Counted from the stretch's first letter, positions 16,741-25,644 are shown. The stretch: 64,000 nucleotides of DNA from Microbacterium sp. nov. GSS16 (GCF_028198145.1 NZ_CP116338.1:558001-622000); one strand, 5' to 3'. The notes: generated from the letters alone by a model not told the origin. A program made the numbers and translations.

Positions 16741-17097
16741 TCAGGGGCGCAGCGGCAGCAGGTCGGAGAGATCCGCTCGCGTTCCGGATGCCGTCACGCG
16801 GCCCGCGGCCACGGCATCCGTCCACTGCTCGGCGCCGGTGGCCAGCGCGATCCACGTCGAGGCATCCATCTCGACGACGTTCGGCGGGGTGCCGCGGGTG
16901 TGCCGCGGCCCCTGCACGACCTGCACCGCGCCGAACGGCGGCACGCGCACCTCGACGCTGTTGCCCGGCGCCTTCTCATCGAGCAGCTGCAGCAGGTAGC
17001 GCACGGCCGTCGCCGTGACCGTCCGGGCAGCGCCTCCGGCGGAGACGGCGGAGAGGGCGTCGCGTCCGGCTGCGGTGTCGATCCTGCGTGCGGGCAT
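16741..17097 (-). CDS. Sterol carrier (SCP2-like) family protein
   Basis: 118 residues matching the actinobacterial sterol-carrier family: [57 protein letters not shown], with the SCP2 closing helix ending in DLLPL. Such proteins are thought to bind lipids; the cargo is unknown. The family is often found beside purine genes in actinobacteria, as here. The ATG follows a minus-strand TAGCCT (17109-17104) by six bases, so the message is probably leaderless. Confidence 0.85.
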   Translation of the reverse strand: MPARRIDTAAGRDALSAVSAGGAARTVTATAVRYLLQLLDEKAPGNSVEVRVPPFGAVQVVQGPRHTRGTPPNVVEMDASTWIALATGAEQWTDAVAAGRVTASGTRADLSDLLPLRP

Positions 17098-17157
17098 GTC
17101 ACAAGGCTAAGCCGCGCTCAGTGATCGCGCCCTGCGGCGGGCATAGGCTCGAGATCG

Positions 17158-17838
17158 ATGACTGGTTCTGCTGACGACATGCGCGGCGCACGCGCCGAGC
17201 TGCTCGCCGCAGCCGCCCGCGCCGACGAGTGGACACCCCGCTTCCCGATGTCGGTCGACGATGCATGGCCCGCATCCGTGCTGATCCTGTTCGGCCGGCT
17301 CGACAGCATCCCCGCCCGCGCCGACGACGAGACAGTGTCGGGCGACCTCGACGTGCTGCTGCAGCGCCGGGCGGCGACGCTGTCGTCGCACCCGGGCCAG
17401 GTGTCGTTCCCCGGCGGCGGTTACGAAGAGCAGGATGCCGATCCCGTCGCCACGGCGCTGCGCGAGGCCCAAGAGGAGACCGGGCTCGACCCCCAGGGCG
17501 TCGAGGTGCTCGCGGCACTGCCCGAGATCCAGCTCGCGGTGAGTGGCTTTCTGGTCACGCCGGTGCTCGGCTGGTGGCGTGAGCCTTCGCGCGTCGCCGC
17601 CGTGGATCACGCCGAGACGGTCGAGGTCTTCCGCGTGCCGATCGCGCAGCTCGTCGATCCGGTCAATCGCTTCACCTCGGTGCTGCGCCGCGACGGCTTC
17701 ACGTACCGGGGTCCGGCGTTCGACGTCGACGGAACGATCGTGTGGGGCTTCACGGCCGGCATCCTCGATGCGCTGTTCGACGCGACCGGCTGGGCGCTGC
17801 CCTGGGATCGGGCCGTCGAGCGCCCCGTCTCGGTCTGA
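17158..17838 (+). CDS. NUDIX hydrolase, CoA pyrophosphatase-like
   Basis: 226 residues. It carries the Nudix box GGGYEEQDADPVATALREAQEETGL at about residues 82-106, with the preceding LSSHPGQVSFPGG typical of CoA pyrophosphatases (NudL/YeaB type), which split coenzyme A into phosphopantetheine and 3',5'-ADP. The ATG lies eight bases after TAGGCT (17144-17149), fitting a leaderless start. Just past the stop, the end of the gene is repeated two more times in degenerate form (17833-17874). Confidence 0.9.
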   Translation: MTGSADDMRGARAELLAAAARADEWTPRFPMSVDDAWPASVLILFGRLDSIPARADDETVSGDLDVLLQRRAATLSSHPGQVSFPGGGYEEQDADPVATALREAQEETGLDPQGVEVLAALPEIQLAVSGFLVTPVLGWWREPSRVAAVDHAETVEVFRVPIAQLVDPVNRFTSVLRRDGFTYRGPAFDVDGTIVWGFTAGILDALFDATGWALPWDRAVERPVSV

Positions 17839-17874
17839 GCGCCGTCATGGTGTGAGCCGTCATCGTCTGAGCCG
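17833..17874. repeat. Stop-proximal tandem repeat after the NUDIX gene
   Basis: GTCTGAGC, GTGTGAGC and GTCTGAGC recur about every 16 bases, separated by CCGTCAT; the first copy contains the NUDIX stop codon (TGA 17836-17838). It looks like slippage duplication of the gene's 3' end. Confidence 0.7.
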
Positions 17875-17902
17875 CCGGATGCGGCGCCGGTAGGCTGGCG
17901 GC

Positions 17903-19180
17903 ATGAAGATCCTCGTCCTCGGCTCGGGCGCGCGCGAGCACGCGATCATCCTCTCCCTGCGGTCCGAACAGGCCGACCACGAGATCTTCGCCGCCCCCGG
18001 CAACGCCGGAATCGCCCAGGACGCCACACTCGTCGACCTCGACCAGCTCGACGGACCTGCGATCGCGGCGTTCGCCAACGAGCGCGGCATCGACCTGGTG
18101 GTGATCGGCCCCGAGGCGCCGCTCGTCGCCGGGGTCGCCGACGTGCTGCGCGAGCGCGGCATCCCTGTGTTCGGCCCGGGCCGCGCCGCCGCGCAGCTTG
18201 AAGGGTCGAAGGCGTTCGCGAAGCGGATCATGGATGCCGCCGGCGTGCCCACCGGGCGCGCGGTGCGCGCGGCAACGACCGCAGAGGTCGAGGCGGCCTT
18301 CGACGAACTCGGCGCCCCGCACGTGGTGAAGGCCGACGGCCTGGCCGCCGGCAAGGGCGTCATCGTCACAGCCGACCGCGCAGAGGCGCTGGCCCACGCC
18401 GAGCACTACCTGCCCGCAGGCCCGGTGCTGGTCGAGGAGTTCCTCAGCGGCCCCGAGGTGTCGCTGTTCTTCCTCAGCGACGGAGATACGGTGCGCGCCC
18501 TCAGCCCCGCGCAGGACTTCAAGCGGGCGCTCAACGGCGACGGCGGACCGAACACGGGCGGTATGGGGGCGTACTCGCCGCTGCCCTGGCTGGCCGACGA
18601 CTTCGGCAGCGTCGATGCGTTCGTCGCCGAGGTGACCGAGACGGTCGCCATGCCCGTGGTGCGACAGCTCGACACCGAGGGCACCCCGTTCATCGGCCTG
18701 CTCTACGCAGGCCTCATCCTCACCCCTGCCGGTGTGCGCGTGATCGAGTTCAACGCGCGCTTCGGCGACCCCGAGACTCAGGTCGTGCTGCCGCGCCTGC
18801 GCACGCCCCTGTCGCGGCTGCTTCTGGCGGCGGCAGCCGGAACCCTCGAAGACGAGCCGCAGCCCGAGTTCTCGTCAGACGTCGCGATCACCGTCGTGCT
18901 CGCCAGCGAGGGCTACCCCGAGGCGCCGCAGACCGGCCGGATGATCGAGGGGCTGGCGGAGGCGGCATCCGTCGACGGCGTCTCGATCGTGCATGCCGCG
19001 ACCGGCGCTTCCGACGCCCCTGGCGGGTCGCTCGTCGCGACCGGCGGGCGGGTGCTCAACGTCGTCGCGACCGGGTCGGACTTCGCGGATGCCCGCGCGC
19101 GGGCTTACGAGGCCATCGGCTGGATCTCTCTGGACGGCGCCCACTACCGGCACGACATCGCCGCACGCGTCGCCGAGTAG
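17903..19180 (+). CDS. purD: Phosphoribosylamine-glycine ligase (GAR synthetase)
   Basis: 425 residues, normal length. It starts MKILVLGSGAREHAI, with GPEAPLVAGVAD, the ATP-grasp core VVKADGLAAGKGVIV at about residues 141-155, FSLxF-type metal-site region SGPEVSLFF, and FNARFGDPETQVVLPRL. The enzyme joins glycine to phosphoribosylamine. TAGGCT at 17891-17896 ends six bases before the ATG, so it is probably leaderless and transcribed alone. A long inverted repeat lies after the stop. Confidence 0.97.
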   Translation: MKILVLGSGAREHAIILSLRSEQADHEIFAAPGNAGIAQDATLVDLDQLDGPAIAAFANERGIDLVVIGPEAPLVAGVADVLRERGIPVFGPGRAAAQLEGSKAFAKRIMDAAGVPTGRAVRAATTAEVEAAFDELGAPHVVKADGLAAGKGVIVTADRAEALAHAEHYLPAGPVLVEEFLSGPEVSLFFLSDGDTVRALSPAQDFKRALNGDGGPNTGGMGAYSPLPWLADDFGSVDAFVAEVTETVAMPVVRQLDTEGTPFIGLLYAGLILTPAGVRVIEFNARFGDPETQVVLPRLRTPLSRLLLAAAAGTLEDEPQPEFSSDVAITVVLASEGYPEAPQTGRMIEGLAEAASVDGVSIVHAATGASDAPGGSLVATGGRVLNVVATGSDFADARARAYEAIGWISLDGAHYRHDIAARVAE

Positions 19181-19201
19181 CAGACTCCCCCCGTCGCACA
19201 C

Positions 19202-19275
19202 CTGTCGGCGACATGAACGGATGTCGGCGGAATCAGCTGATTCCTGCCGACATCCGTCTTCCTCGCCGGCATCCG
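19202..19275. repeat. Long intergenic inverted repeat (H3) with flanking half-copies
   Basis: CGGATGTCGGCGGAATCA (19218-19235) pairs with 19238-19256 (one mismatch or bulge). A half-copy flanks it on each side: TGTCGGCGACAT upstream and CGCCGGCATCCG downstream. It sits between convergent purD and the metal ATPase. Confidence 0.85.
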
Positions 19276-19304
19276 TGCGGGCCGCACGTGTCGCCGAGAG
19301 CCGA

Positions 19305-21143
19305 TCAGCGCGACCGCGGGCCGGTCAGCGCGCGCAGCGCGTACAGGATCGTGGCGAGGTCGACGAGCTCCTGGATGAACGCGCCGGCCACCGCGGGGAT
19401 CGCGCCTGTCGTGGCGATGAGCATCAGGCCGACGCTGAGCACGATGCCGATCCAGATCGCCGTGTAGGCGACCCGTAGGGTGTGCCTGCCGATCTCGGTC
19501 GCGCGCAGCACGGGCAGCAGCGAGTCCTTCAGCACGACGGCATCCGCGGCCTCGCCGGCCGCCGTCGATCCGCGTGCGCCCATCGCGACGCCGACGTCGG
19601 CCGCGGCCAGCACCGGCGCGTCGTTCACCCCGTCGCCGATCATCAGCAGCGGACGCGGCGTCATCTCGGCGGCGAGCGAGACCTTCTGCGCGGGCAGCAG
19701 CTCGGCATGCACCTCGGTCACGCCCAGCGGCGATGCGATCGACTGCGCCGTCGCGTCGGCGTCGCCGGTGAGCATGGCGACCCGCTCGACACCGCTCGCG
19801 CGCAGACCGGCCACGACCGCGGCGGCCTCCGGGCGCACGGCGTCCGCCAGCACCAGTGCCCCGGCGAACCGTCCGTCGACGGCGACGTAGGCGGCCAGCT
19901 GCCCGGATGCGAGCTCGGTGCGGCGGGTGTCGGGCGCGAGCGAGGCGACGTACGCAGGTTTGCCGACCACGACGGCGCGCCCCTCGATCGTGGCCGATAC
20001 GCCGTTCGTCGCGACTTCCTCGGCGTGCGAGGCGGGCGCGAGTCGCAACCCGCGCTCGATCGCGGCACGGCGCACACCGTCGGCGAGCACGTGGCTCGAG
20101 TACTGCTCAGCGGATGCCGACAGACGCAGCAGCTCATCGGCATCCATCCCCTCCGCCGCGCGCACCTCAACGAGGTCGGGCCGCCCCTGCGTCAGGGTGC
20201 CGGTCTTGTCGAAGGCCGCCGAGCGCACCCGCGCGAGCTGCTCGATCACGCCACCGCCCTTGACGATCACCCCCTCCTTCGCCGTGCGCGACAGCCCGCC
20301 GAGGAACGCGACCGGCGCGGCGATGAGCAGCGGGCACGGCGTCGCCAGCACGAGCACCTGCGCGAAGCGCAGCGGATCACCGGCGATCCACCACGCGATG
20401 CCCGCGATCAGCAGCGACACCAGCGTGAACGGCACCGCGAAGCGGTGGGCGAGGCGCACCGTCGGCGACTTGCTCTGCTGCGCCTCGTGCACCAGAGCGA
20501 CGATCTGCTGATACTGACTGTCTGCGCTGGGTCGAAGGGCGCGGACGCGCACGGCGTTCGAGCCGTTCACCGCCCCCGAGAGCACCTCCTCGCCGGCCGC
20601 GCGCGAGACGGGCAGGCTCTCCCCGGTCAGCGACGACTCGTCGAAGCTCGCACGCTCGCTGAGCAGCACGGCATCGACCGGGACGATCTCGGACGGTCGC
20701 ACCAGCAGCTCCATGTCGGGCACGACCTCGCCGACGGGGACGTCGCGCGTCGACGCGTCGGTGCCGTTCTCGATGACGTGCGCGGTCTGCGGCGAGCGGT
20801 CGAGCAGGGCGGTCAGGTCGCGGGCCGCCCGGCGTGATGCGTAGTCTTCGAGCGCCTCTCCGCCGGACAGCATCAGCACGATCACGAGTGATGCGATGTA
20901 CTCGCCCACGAGCAGCGTCGCGACCATCGCCACCAGGGCGAGGATGTCGAGACCGAAGTGCGCGCGGAGGATGTCTCCGACCATTCCCCACGCGGTGATC
21001 GCGATCACCACGCCCACCGTCAGGGTCGCGGTCCATCGTGCGACCTCGTGCTGATCTGCCACTGAGAGCAGCGCCACGGTGACTGTGGCGACAAGGCCCC
21101 CGGTGAGCACCGGATAGCGCTGCGCGAGCGGCAGAAGTCTCAT
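19305..21143 (-). CDS. Heavy-metal P-type ATPase without a metal-binding N-terminal domain
   Basis: 612 residues. Four N-terminal helices, the actuator loop with TGES at about 173, the membrane motif TPCPLL (about 268-273), phosphorylation loop DKTGTLT with Asp312, then GDGVNDAP and two closing helices ending VDLATILYALRAL. It belongs with P1B metal pumps, but two signatures deviate: the intramembrane motif is TPC rather than CPC or CPH, and the nucleotide-domain HP motif reads SSHVLA instead of SEHPLA. No HMA or His-rich head is present. Metal specificity cannot be read. It stands alone with no regulator adjacent. Confidence 0.88.
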   Translation of the reverse strand: MRLLPLAQRYPVLTGGLVATVTVALLSVADQHEVARWTATLTVGVVIAITAWGMVGDILRAHFGLDILALVAMVATLLVGEYIASLVIVLMLSGGEALEDYASRRAARDLTALLDRSPQTAHVIENGTDASTRDVPVGEVVPDMELLVRPSEIVPVDAVLLSERASFDESSLTGESLPVSRAAGEEVLSGAVNGSNAVRVRALRPSADSQYQQIVALVHEAQQSKSPTVRLAHRFAVPFTLVSLLIAGIAWWIAGDPLRFAQVLVLATPCPLLIAAPVAFLGGLSRTAKEGVIVKGGGVIEQLARVRSAAFDKTGTLTQGRPDLVEVRAAEGMDADELLRLSASAEQYSSHVLADGVRRAAIERGLRLAPASHAEEVATNGVSATIEGRAVVVGKPAYVASLAPDTRRTELASGQLAAYVAVDGRFAGALVLADAVRPEAAAVVAGLRASGVERVAMLTGDADATAQSIASPLGVTEVHAELLPAQKVSLAAEMTPRPLLMIGDGVNDAPVLAAADVGVAMGARGSTAAGEAADAVVLKDSLLPVLRATEIGRHTLRVAYTAIWIGIVLSVGLMLIATTGAIPAVAGAFIQELVDLATILYALRALTGPRSR

Positions 21144-21185
21144 GGACTCACTCTGCCGGACGCCGCCCCGTGGACGGAATCCGGA

Positions 21186-21716
21186 TCAGAGGCTCACCCA
21201 GTACCGGCGCATGCGGTTGATACCGGCCGCGGATCCGTCGATGACGTCATCGAGCGAGCCGCCGGCGCTCTCGATGGTGCGGTACGAGCCGATGTTGGTG
21301 TCGTCGCAGGTCAGCATCACGCGGTCGTATCCCTGTGCGCGGGCCCGGTCGAGCACGAGGTCGAGGGCCGCTCGGGCGATGCCCTGCCGACGCCGCGAGG
21401 GGCGCACCGAGTACCCGATGTGGCCCCCATAGCCGCGCAGCCACTCGTTCAGCTCGCGGCGGAACGCGATGAAGCCGACGACCTCTCCGTCGTCGACGAT
21501 CCAGAAGTAGTCGCAGGCGACGTGCCCCTCCGGCAGCGTGGCCCCGGGGTCGGCGTACATCTGAGCCTTCGCGATGAACGACTCGCATGCGGCGCGATCG
21601 GCCGCCTGACCGCGGTCGAGACCCGCGCCGTCGATGTGCACATCTCCGAACTCGGTGACGGCCTCGGACCAGGAGTCGAGTAGCGAGAGCGAGGGCGAGG
21701 CAAGAGAGACGGGCAT
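21186..21716 (-). CDS. GNAT-family N-acetyltransferase
   Basis: 176 residues with the GNAT core: a FWIVDDGEVVGFIAFRREL strand pair, HIGYSVRPSRRRQGIARAALDLVLDRARAQGYDRVMLTCDDTN (acetyl-CoA loop RRRQGIA at about 115-121), then GSYRTIESAGG. It transfers an acetyl group to an amine; the acceptor is unknown. The ATG at 21716 starts MPVSLASPS; the frame is open further up but with poor composition. The next gene upstream on the same strand ends 47 bp away, so they may be co-transcribed. Confidence 0.87.
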   Translation of the reverse strand: MPVSLASPSLSLLDSWSEAVTEFGDVHIDGAGLDRGQAADRAACESFIAKAQMYADPGATLPEGHVACDYFWIVDDGEVVGFIAFRRELNEWLRGYGGHIGYSVRPSRRRQGIARAALDLVLDRARAQGYDRVMLTCDDTNIGSYRTIESAGGSLDDVIDGSAAGINRMRRYWVSL

Positions 21717-21763
21717 CGTCCCATCACACCATGACCGCGGGTTGCCGGGCATCCGGAGCGCGT

Positions 21764-22198
21764 TCAGCCGCGGCGCACGAAGTACCAGTTCGCCCCGAAC
21801 CAGCTGATCACCAGGGCGAAGTACAGGGCGATGGCTGTCCACCGCGAGACCGGGTCGGTGTCGACGACCGCGTGCACGACCAGCTGCACCGTGCACAGCA
21901 CGAGCGCGACGACGCCGACTGCGGCGAGCCCCTTCGTGGCCGCCGTGCGGTCGCGCTCATCGGCGTACTCCAGCGCGTTCACGCGCTCGAGGTCGCCCGA
22001 CGTGCCACGCCGGGCGAAGATCGCGCCGAGCGCACCGCCGACCGCCCCCATCAGCAGCGTCACCGCAGCGATCGTCTGACCGAGCACGAAGCAGACCAGC
22101 GCACCCACCGCCAGCACCGCCACCAGCACGGTGTTGGTGCGCGACATGGGCCAGCGGCGGCGCGCGGGCTCGACCGCAGCGTCGTCATGAGTCGACAT
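21764..22198 (-). CDS. Four-helix membrane protein paired with an XRE regulator
   Basis: 144 residues with hydrophobic segments near 27-45, 47-62, 95-115 and 121-138 and a conserved-looking end ISWFGANWYFVRRG. It resembles DUF2178-like small membrane proteins that are often the second gene of an HTH cassette; I do not know the function. The ATG at 22198 overlaps the last 14 bases of the HTH gene in another frame, so expression is tightly linked. Confidence 0.72.
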   Translation of the reverse strand: MSTHDDAAVEPARRRWPMSRTNTVLVAVLAVGALVCFVLGQTIAAVTLLMGAVGGALGAIFARRGTSGDLERVNALEYADERDRTAATKGLAAVGVVALVLCTVQLVVHAVVDTDPVSRWTAIALYFALVISWFGANWYFVRRG

Positions 22199-22379
22199 CG
22201 AAGACCTCCTCAACGGTCGAGCCGAAATGCCGAGCCAGGTGCACGGCGAGTATCAGCGAGGGGTCGTATCGGCCGGTCTCGATCGCATTGATGGTCTGGC
22301 GAGAGACACCGACCGCGGTCGCGAGCGCCTGCTGCGAGAGACCACGCGCGGTTCTCAGCTCTTTGACCCTGCTCTGCAC
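22185..22379 (-). CDS. Minimal XRE-family helix-turn-helix regulator
   Basis: 64 residues, essentially just a Cro/CI helix-turn-helix: VKELRTARGLSQQALATAVGVSRQTINAIETGRYDPSLILAVHLARHFGSTVEEVFD, close to YgzD-type regulators that accompany small membrane proteins. The GTG start follows a minus-strand TACCTT by six bases (22391-22386), a leaderless pattern. It is divergent from the membrane gene at 22489 and likely acts on the symmetric sequence between them. Confidence 0.9.
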   Translation of the reverse strand: MQSRVKELRTARGLSQQALATAVGVSRQTINAIETGRYDPSLILAVHLARHFGSTVEEVFDVDS

Positions 22380-22407
22380 GCTTCAAAGGTAGGCCGCAGA
22401 CATCGCA

Positions 22408-22474
22408 ATGTAAAGCCGACTTGACAGCACGGATCAATGTCAAGCATGCTTGTCATGTCAAACACGCTTTACAT
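22408..22474. promoter_or_regulatory. Symmetric control region between XRE cassette and 22489 gene
   Basis: ATGTAAAGC (22408-22416) and GCTTTACAT (22466-22474) are perfect inverted arms. Between them are the 12-bp palindrome CAAGCATGCTTG (22441-22452) and several TTGACA/TGTCAA words facing both ways. This looks like two divergent promoters under one regulator, presumably the XRE protein. Confidence 0.6.
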
Positions 22475-22488
22475 ACCCGGAGGCCATC

Positions 22489-22974
22489 ATGCAGGACGCA
22501 CTCGTCGACTTCACCCAGTCCCTTCCCCTGTGGCTGCAGTGGGCCGGGGTGATGCTCGCCGCGGCGATCCCGTTCATCGAGTCCTACTTCGGCACGCTCA
22601 TCGGTGCGATCGCGGGGGTGCCGCTCCCGATCGCCGTGCTCGCCGCCGTCGTCGGCAACGTGGTCTCCATGCTGGTCTTCGTCTTCATCGCCGCCGCCGC
22701 CCGGCAGAAGGTGCTCGCCCGACGGGGTGCGGATGCCGCGACGGATGCCCCCTCGCCGCGACGCGAGAAGGTGAAGCGCATGTTCGACCGGTTCGGTGTT
22801 CCCGGGGTCAGTCTGCTCGGTCAGACCGTGCTGCCCAGCCAGATCACCTCGGGGATGATGGTGTCGTTCGGCGCGAGCCGCAACGCGGTGATCGTCTGGC
22901 AGATCATCTCGATCATCATCTGGGCGATCATCTTCGCACTCATCGGCCAGGCGGGCATCGCCCTCTTCCGCTGA
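22489..22974 (+). CDS. Small membrane protein, small multidrug export-like family
   Basis: 161 residues, four to five hydrophobic segments, with the marks of the Sm_multidrug_ex-like family: IPFIESYFGTLIGAIAGVPLPIAVLAAVVGN, a basic loop, then FDRFGVPGVSLLGQTVLPSQITSGMMVSFGASRNAVIVWQ. The name of that family is historical and transport has not been shown for most members. ATG at 22489 with CGGAGG five bases upstream. It shares its control region with the divergent XRE cassette, so the three genes may form one functional unit. Confidence 0.68.
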   Translation: MQDALVDFTQSLPLWLQWAGVMLAAAIPFIESYFGTLIGAIAGVPLPIAVLAAVVGNVVSMLVFVFIAAAARQKVLARRGADAATDAPSPRREKVKRMFDRFGVPGVSLLGQTVLPSQITSGMMVSFGASRNAVIVWQIISIIIWAIIFALIGQAGIALFR

Positions 22975-23007
22975 GTCGGATGCACGGCGCGCCCCGGCGC
23001 CGCCACG

Positions 23008-24501
23008 TCAGTGCTCGGGCTGCGCCTCATCCACCCGGTGGCGCCGGAGGAAGAGTGCGGCGACGAGTGCGATGCCCAGCACGCAGGCCGGCAGCAGCAT
23101 CGCCTGCGCCATGCCTGCTGAGAAGCCCTCCGCGATCTGCAGGGGCATCTCGCCGTCACCGGCGAGGCCCGCTGGGGCCTCGGACAGACCCGGCAGGTTC
23201 GCTTCGAGCCGCGACTGCATGAACGCGGCGATGGCGGCCGAGCCGACCACCGAGCCGATCGTGCGCGTGGTGTTGTAGATGCCCGCACCCGCACCGGCCT
23301 GGCGGGGTGGCAGGTTGCGGGTCGCCGTGGTGGCCAGCGGCCCCCACATGCCCGCGTTGCCGATGCCGAGCACGGCCGACGGCAGCAGGAACATCCAGGT
23401 GGGGGTGTCCACGTTCATCAACGACGCGTTCCACAGCTGTCCGCCCGCGACGCAGAGCAGCCCGGGGATGAGGATCCACCGCGGGTCGACCCGGTCGAGC
23501 AGCCTGCCCGCGGCCGGCGCGAGCACGCCCGAGAGCACCGCCATCGGGATCATCAGCAGCGCCGCCTCGGTCGGCGACAGGCCCCGGGCGAGCTGCAGGA
23601 AGAACATGAACGGCAGCGACATGCCGGTCACCGCGAACCCGACGACAGCGATCGCCGCGTTCGACCCCGAGAAGTTGCGATCGCGGAACAGCTCCAGCGG
23701 CACCAGCGGCTCGGTCTTGGTCACCGCCTGCTGCACGATGAACAGCACCAGCACGATCACGCCCGCGATGATCAGCCCCCACACCGAGATGGGACCGACG
23801 ATCGTGCCCCAGTCGTAGGCCTCGCCCTCCTGCAGTCCGAACACGATGAGGAACAGGGCGAGCGCGCTGAGCACGACGCCGACGAGATCGAAGCGGTGCG
23901 GATGCGTCTCGAGCTTCGGCACGAGCGTCCAGGCCAGCACGAATCCGACGATCCCGACCGGGATGTTGACGAAGAAGATCGCCTCCCACCCGAACGCGTC
24001 GACCAGCACGCCGCCCAGCAGCGGACCCACCAGCGTCGCCACGCCCGCGGTCGCACCCCACAGTCCCATCGCCGCGCCCCGTCGCTGCGGGGGGAAGGTG
24101 CGGGTGATGACGGCCATCGTCTGCGGCGTCATGAACGCGGCACCCAGGCCCTGCGCTGCTCGCGCGGCGATGAGTCCGTCGAGGCTGGTCGACAGCCCGC
24201 ACCACAGCGACGCCAGGGTGAAGATGGCGAGACCGATCAGGTAGATGTTCTTCGGCCCGAACCGGTCGCCGAGGCGCCCCGTGATCAGCAGCGGAACTGC
24301 GTAGGCGAGCAGGTACGCGCTCGTCACCCATACGACGTTGTCGAGGTTGTTCGTATCGGGGTCGAGCGCCGCCTTGATGGCGGGGTTCGCGACCGAGACG
24401 ATGGTCGTGTCGACGAGCAGCATGAAGAAGCCGATGACCAGCGCCCACAGCGCGGGCCACGGGCTGCGGGTCTCGGTGCGGGGTGTCTCAGTCGAAGTCA
24501 C
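23008..24501 (-). CDS. MFS drug exporter, DHA2 (EmrB/QacA) type
   Basis: 497 residues with 14 predicted helices. The DHA2 motifs are present: LVDTTIVSVANPAIKAAL in helix 1 (motif D1), the loop GRLGDRFGPKNIYLIGL (motif A), and GLWGATAGVATLVGPLLGGVLVDAFGWEAIFFVNIPVGI (motif C). It exports hydrophobic or cationic compounds using the proton gradient; substrates unknown. The GTG start is six bases after a minus-strand TAGCGT (24513-24508), so it is likely leaderless. It is divergent from purC with 75 bp between. Confidence 0.93.
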   Translation of the reverse strand: MTSTETPRTETRSPWPALWALVIGFFMLLVDTTIVSVANPAIKAALDPDTNNLDNVVWVTSAYLLAYAVPLLITGRLGDRFGPKNIYLIGLAIFTLASLWCGLSTSLDGLIAARAAQGLGAAFMTPQTMAVITRTFPPQRRGAAMGLWGATAGVATLVGPLLGGVLVDAFGWEAIFFVNIPVGIVGFVLAWTLVPKLETHPHRFDLVGVVLSALALFLIVFGLQEGEAYDWGTIVGPISVWGLIIAGVIVLVLFIVQQAVTKTEPLVPLELFRDRNFSGSNAAIAVVGFAVTGMSLPFMFFLQLARGLSPTEAALLMIPMAVLSGVLAPAAGRLLDRVDPRWILIPGLLCVAGGQLWNASLMNVDTPTWMFLLPSAVLGIGNAGMWGPLATTATRNLPPRQAGAGAGIYNTTRTIGSVVGSAAIAAFMQSRLEANLPGLSEAPAGLAGDGEMPLQIAEGFSAGMAQAMLLPACVLGIALVAALFLRRHRVDEAQPEH

Positions 24502-24576
24502 CCGGCAACGCTACTCCTGCCCGCCGACCTCGGCGCACCTCCGTCATCCGCTCCTGCGTGGTGGGAAGATGGGTGC

Positions 24577-25440
24577 GTGAGCGAAGCACAGAGCATCCCC
24601 GGCTGGCGGCACCTCTACTCGGGCAAGGTCCGCGACCTGTACGCCTCGGAGGATCCGGCGGACACGCGCATCCTCGTCGTGGCGAGCGACCGGGTGAGCG
24701 CCTTCGACTTCGTGCTCTCGCCGGGCATCCCGCACAAGGGCGAGCTGCTCACCCAGCTGAGCGACTGGTGGTTCGAGCAGCTCTCCGACGTGCCGAATCA
24801 TCTCGCCGAGGGTGAGATCCCGGATGCCGTGGCCGGGCGCGCCATGCTCGCGATGGCGCTGGAGATCCTGCCGATCGAGTGCGTCGTTCGCGGGTACATC
24901 ACCGGCACCGGCTGGGCGGAGTACTCCGCGCACGGGACGGTGTGCGGCATCCCGCTGCCGGCCGGGCTGCAGAACGGCGACCGGCTTCCCGAGCCGCTGT
25001 TCACCCCCGCCTACAAGGCGCCGCTCGGCGAGCACGACGAGAACATCACCTTCGAGCGGGTCGTCGAGCTGGTCGGCGCTGACCGCGCCGCTCAGCTGCG
25101 CGACGCCTCGCTGTCGCTGTACCGACGTGCCGCGGAGATCGCGGAACAGAAGGGCCTGATCCTCGCCGACACGAAGTTCGAGTTCGGCGTCGACGCCGAC
25201 GGCACCCTGCGCCTCGCCGACGAGGTGCTCACCAGCGACTCGTCGCGGTACTGGGACGCGGCGGCGTGGGCATCCGGCACGACGCCGGAAGAGCGCATGG
25301 CGAGCTTCGACAAGCAGATCGTGCGCGACTGGCTGGCGACGAACTGGGACCGGCAGGGCGAGCCGCCGGCGCTGCCCGCCGAGATCGTCGAGCAGACCGC
25401 CGACCGGTACCGCGAGCTCATCGCGCGGCTCAGGGGCTGA
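24577..25440 (+). CDS. purC: SAICAR synthetase
   Basis: 287 residues from the GTG at 24577. Signatures: YSGKVRDLY near the N-terminus, VASDRVSAFDFVL, VVRGYITGTGWAEY, and ILADTKFEFG...LADEVLTSDSSRYW, in the longer actinobacterial/eukaryotic-type layout. It couples aspartate to CAIR. An in-frame open stretch extends far upstream but is antisense to the MFS gene. A possible GAAGAT -10 word lies six bases before the start. Confidence 0.97.
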   Translation: MSEAQSIPGWRHLYSGKVRDLYASEDPADTRILVVASDRVSAFDFVLSPGIPHKGELLTQLSDWWFEQLSDVPNHLAEGEIPDAVAGRAMLAMALEILPIECVVRGYITGTGWAEYSAHGTVCGIPLPAGLQNGDRLPEPLFTPAYKAPLGEHDENITFERVVELVGADRAAQLRDASLSLYRRAAEIAEQKGLILADTKFEFGVDADGTLRLADEVLTSDSSRYWDAAAWASGTTPEERMASFDKQIVRDWLATNWDRQGEPPALPAEIVEQTADRYRELIARLRG

Positions 25441-25489
25441 CCCCAGGCCCCGCCACCCCGCGCGGCGCCCGCCACCCCGCCACCCCCTT

Positions 25490-25556
25490 GGGGGCCGACA
25501 CTCCAGATGTCGGACCGATTCACGCGAAGTGTCCGACATCTGGAATGTCGGCCCCC
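25490..25556. repeat. Long intergenic inverted repeat (H4), nested
   Basis: Arms of 26 nt (25490-25515 and 25531-25556) match with one mismatch across a 15-nt loop. Each arm is itself an inverted repeat (CCGACA...TGTCGG), so several alternative foldings or a branched cruciform are possible. It lies between purC and the permease. Confidence 0.88.
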
Positions 25557-25644
25557 GTTTCGTCGCACGCGTTGCACGCCGGATGCCGGGCATCCGGGGC
25601 GGTAGTGTTTCCTCGGCCCTGATCCCGACTCCCGAGGAGCCCCC

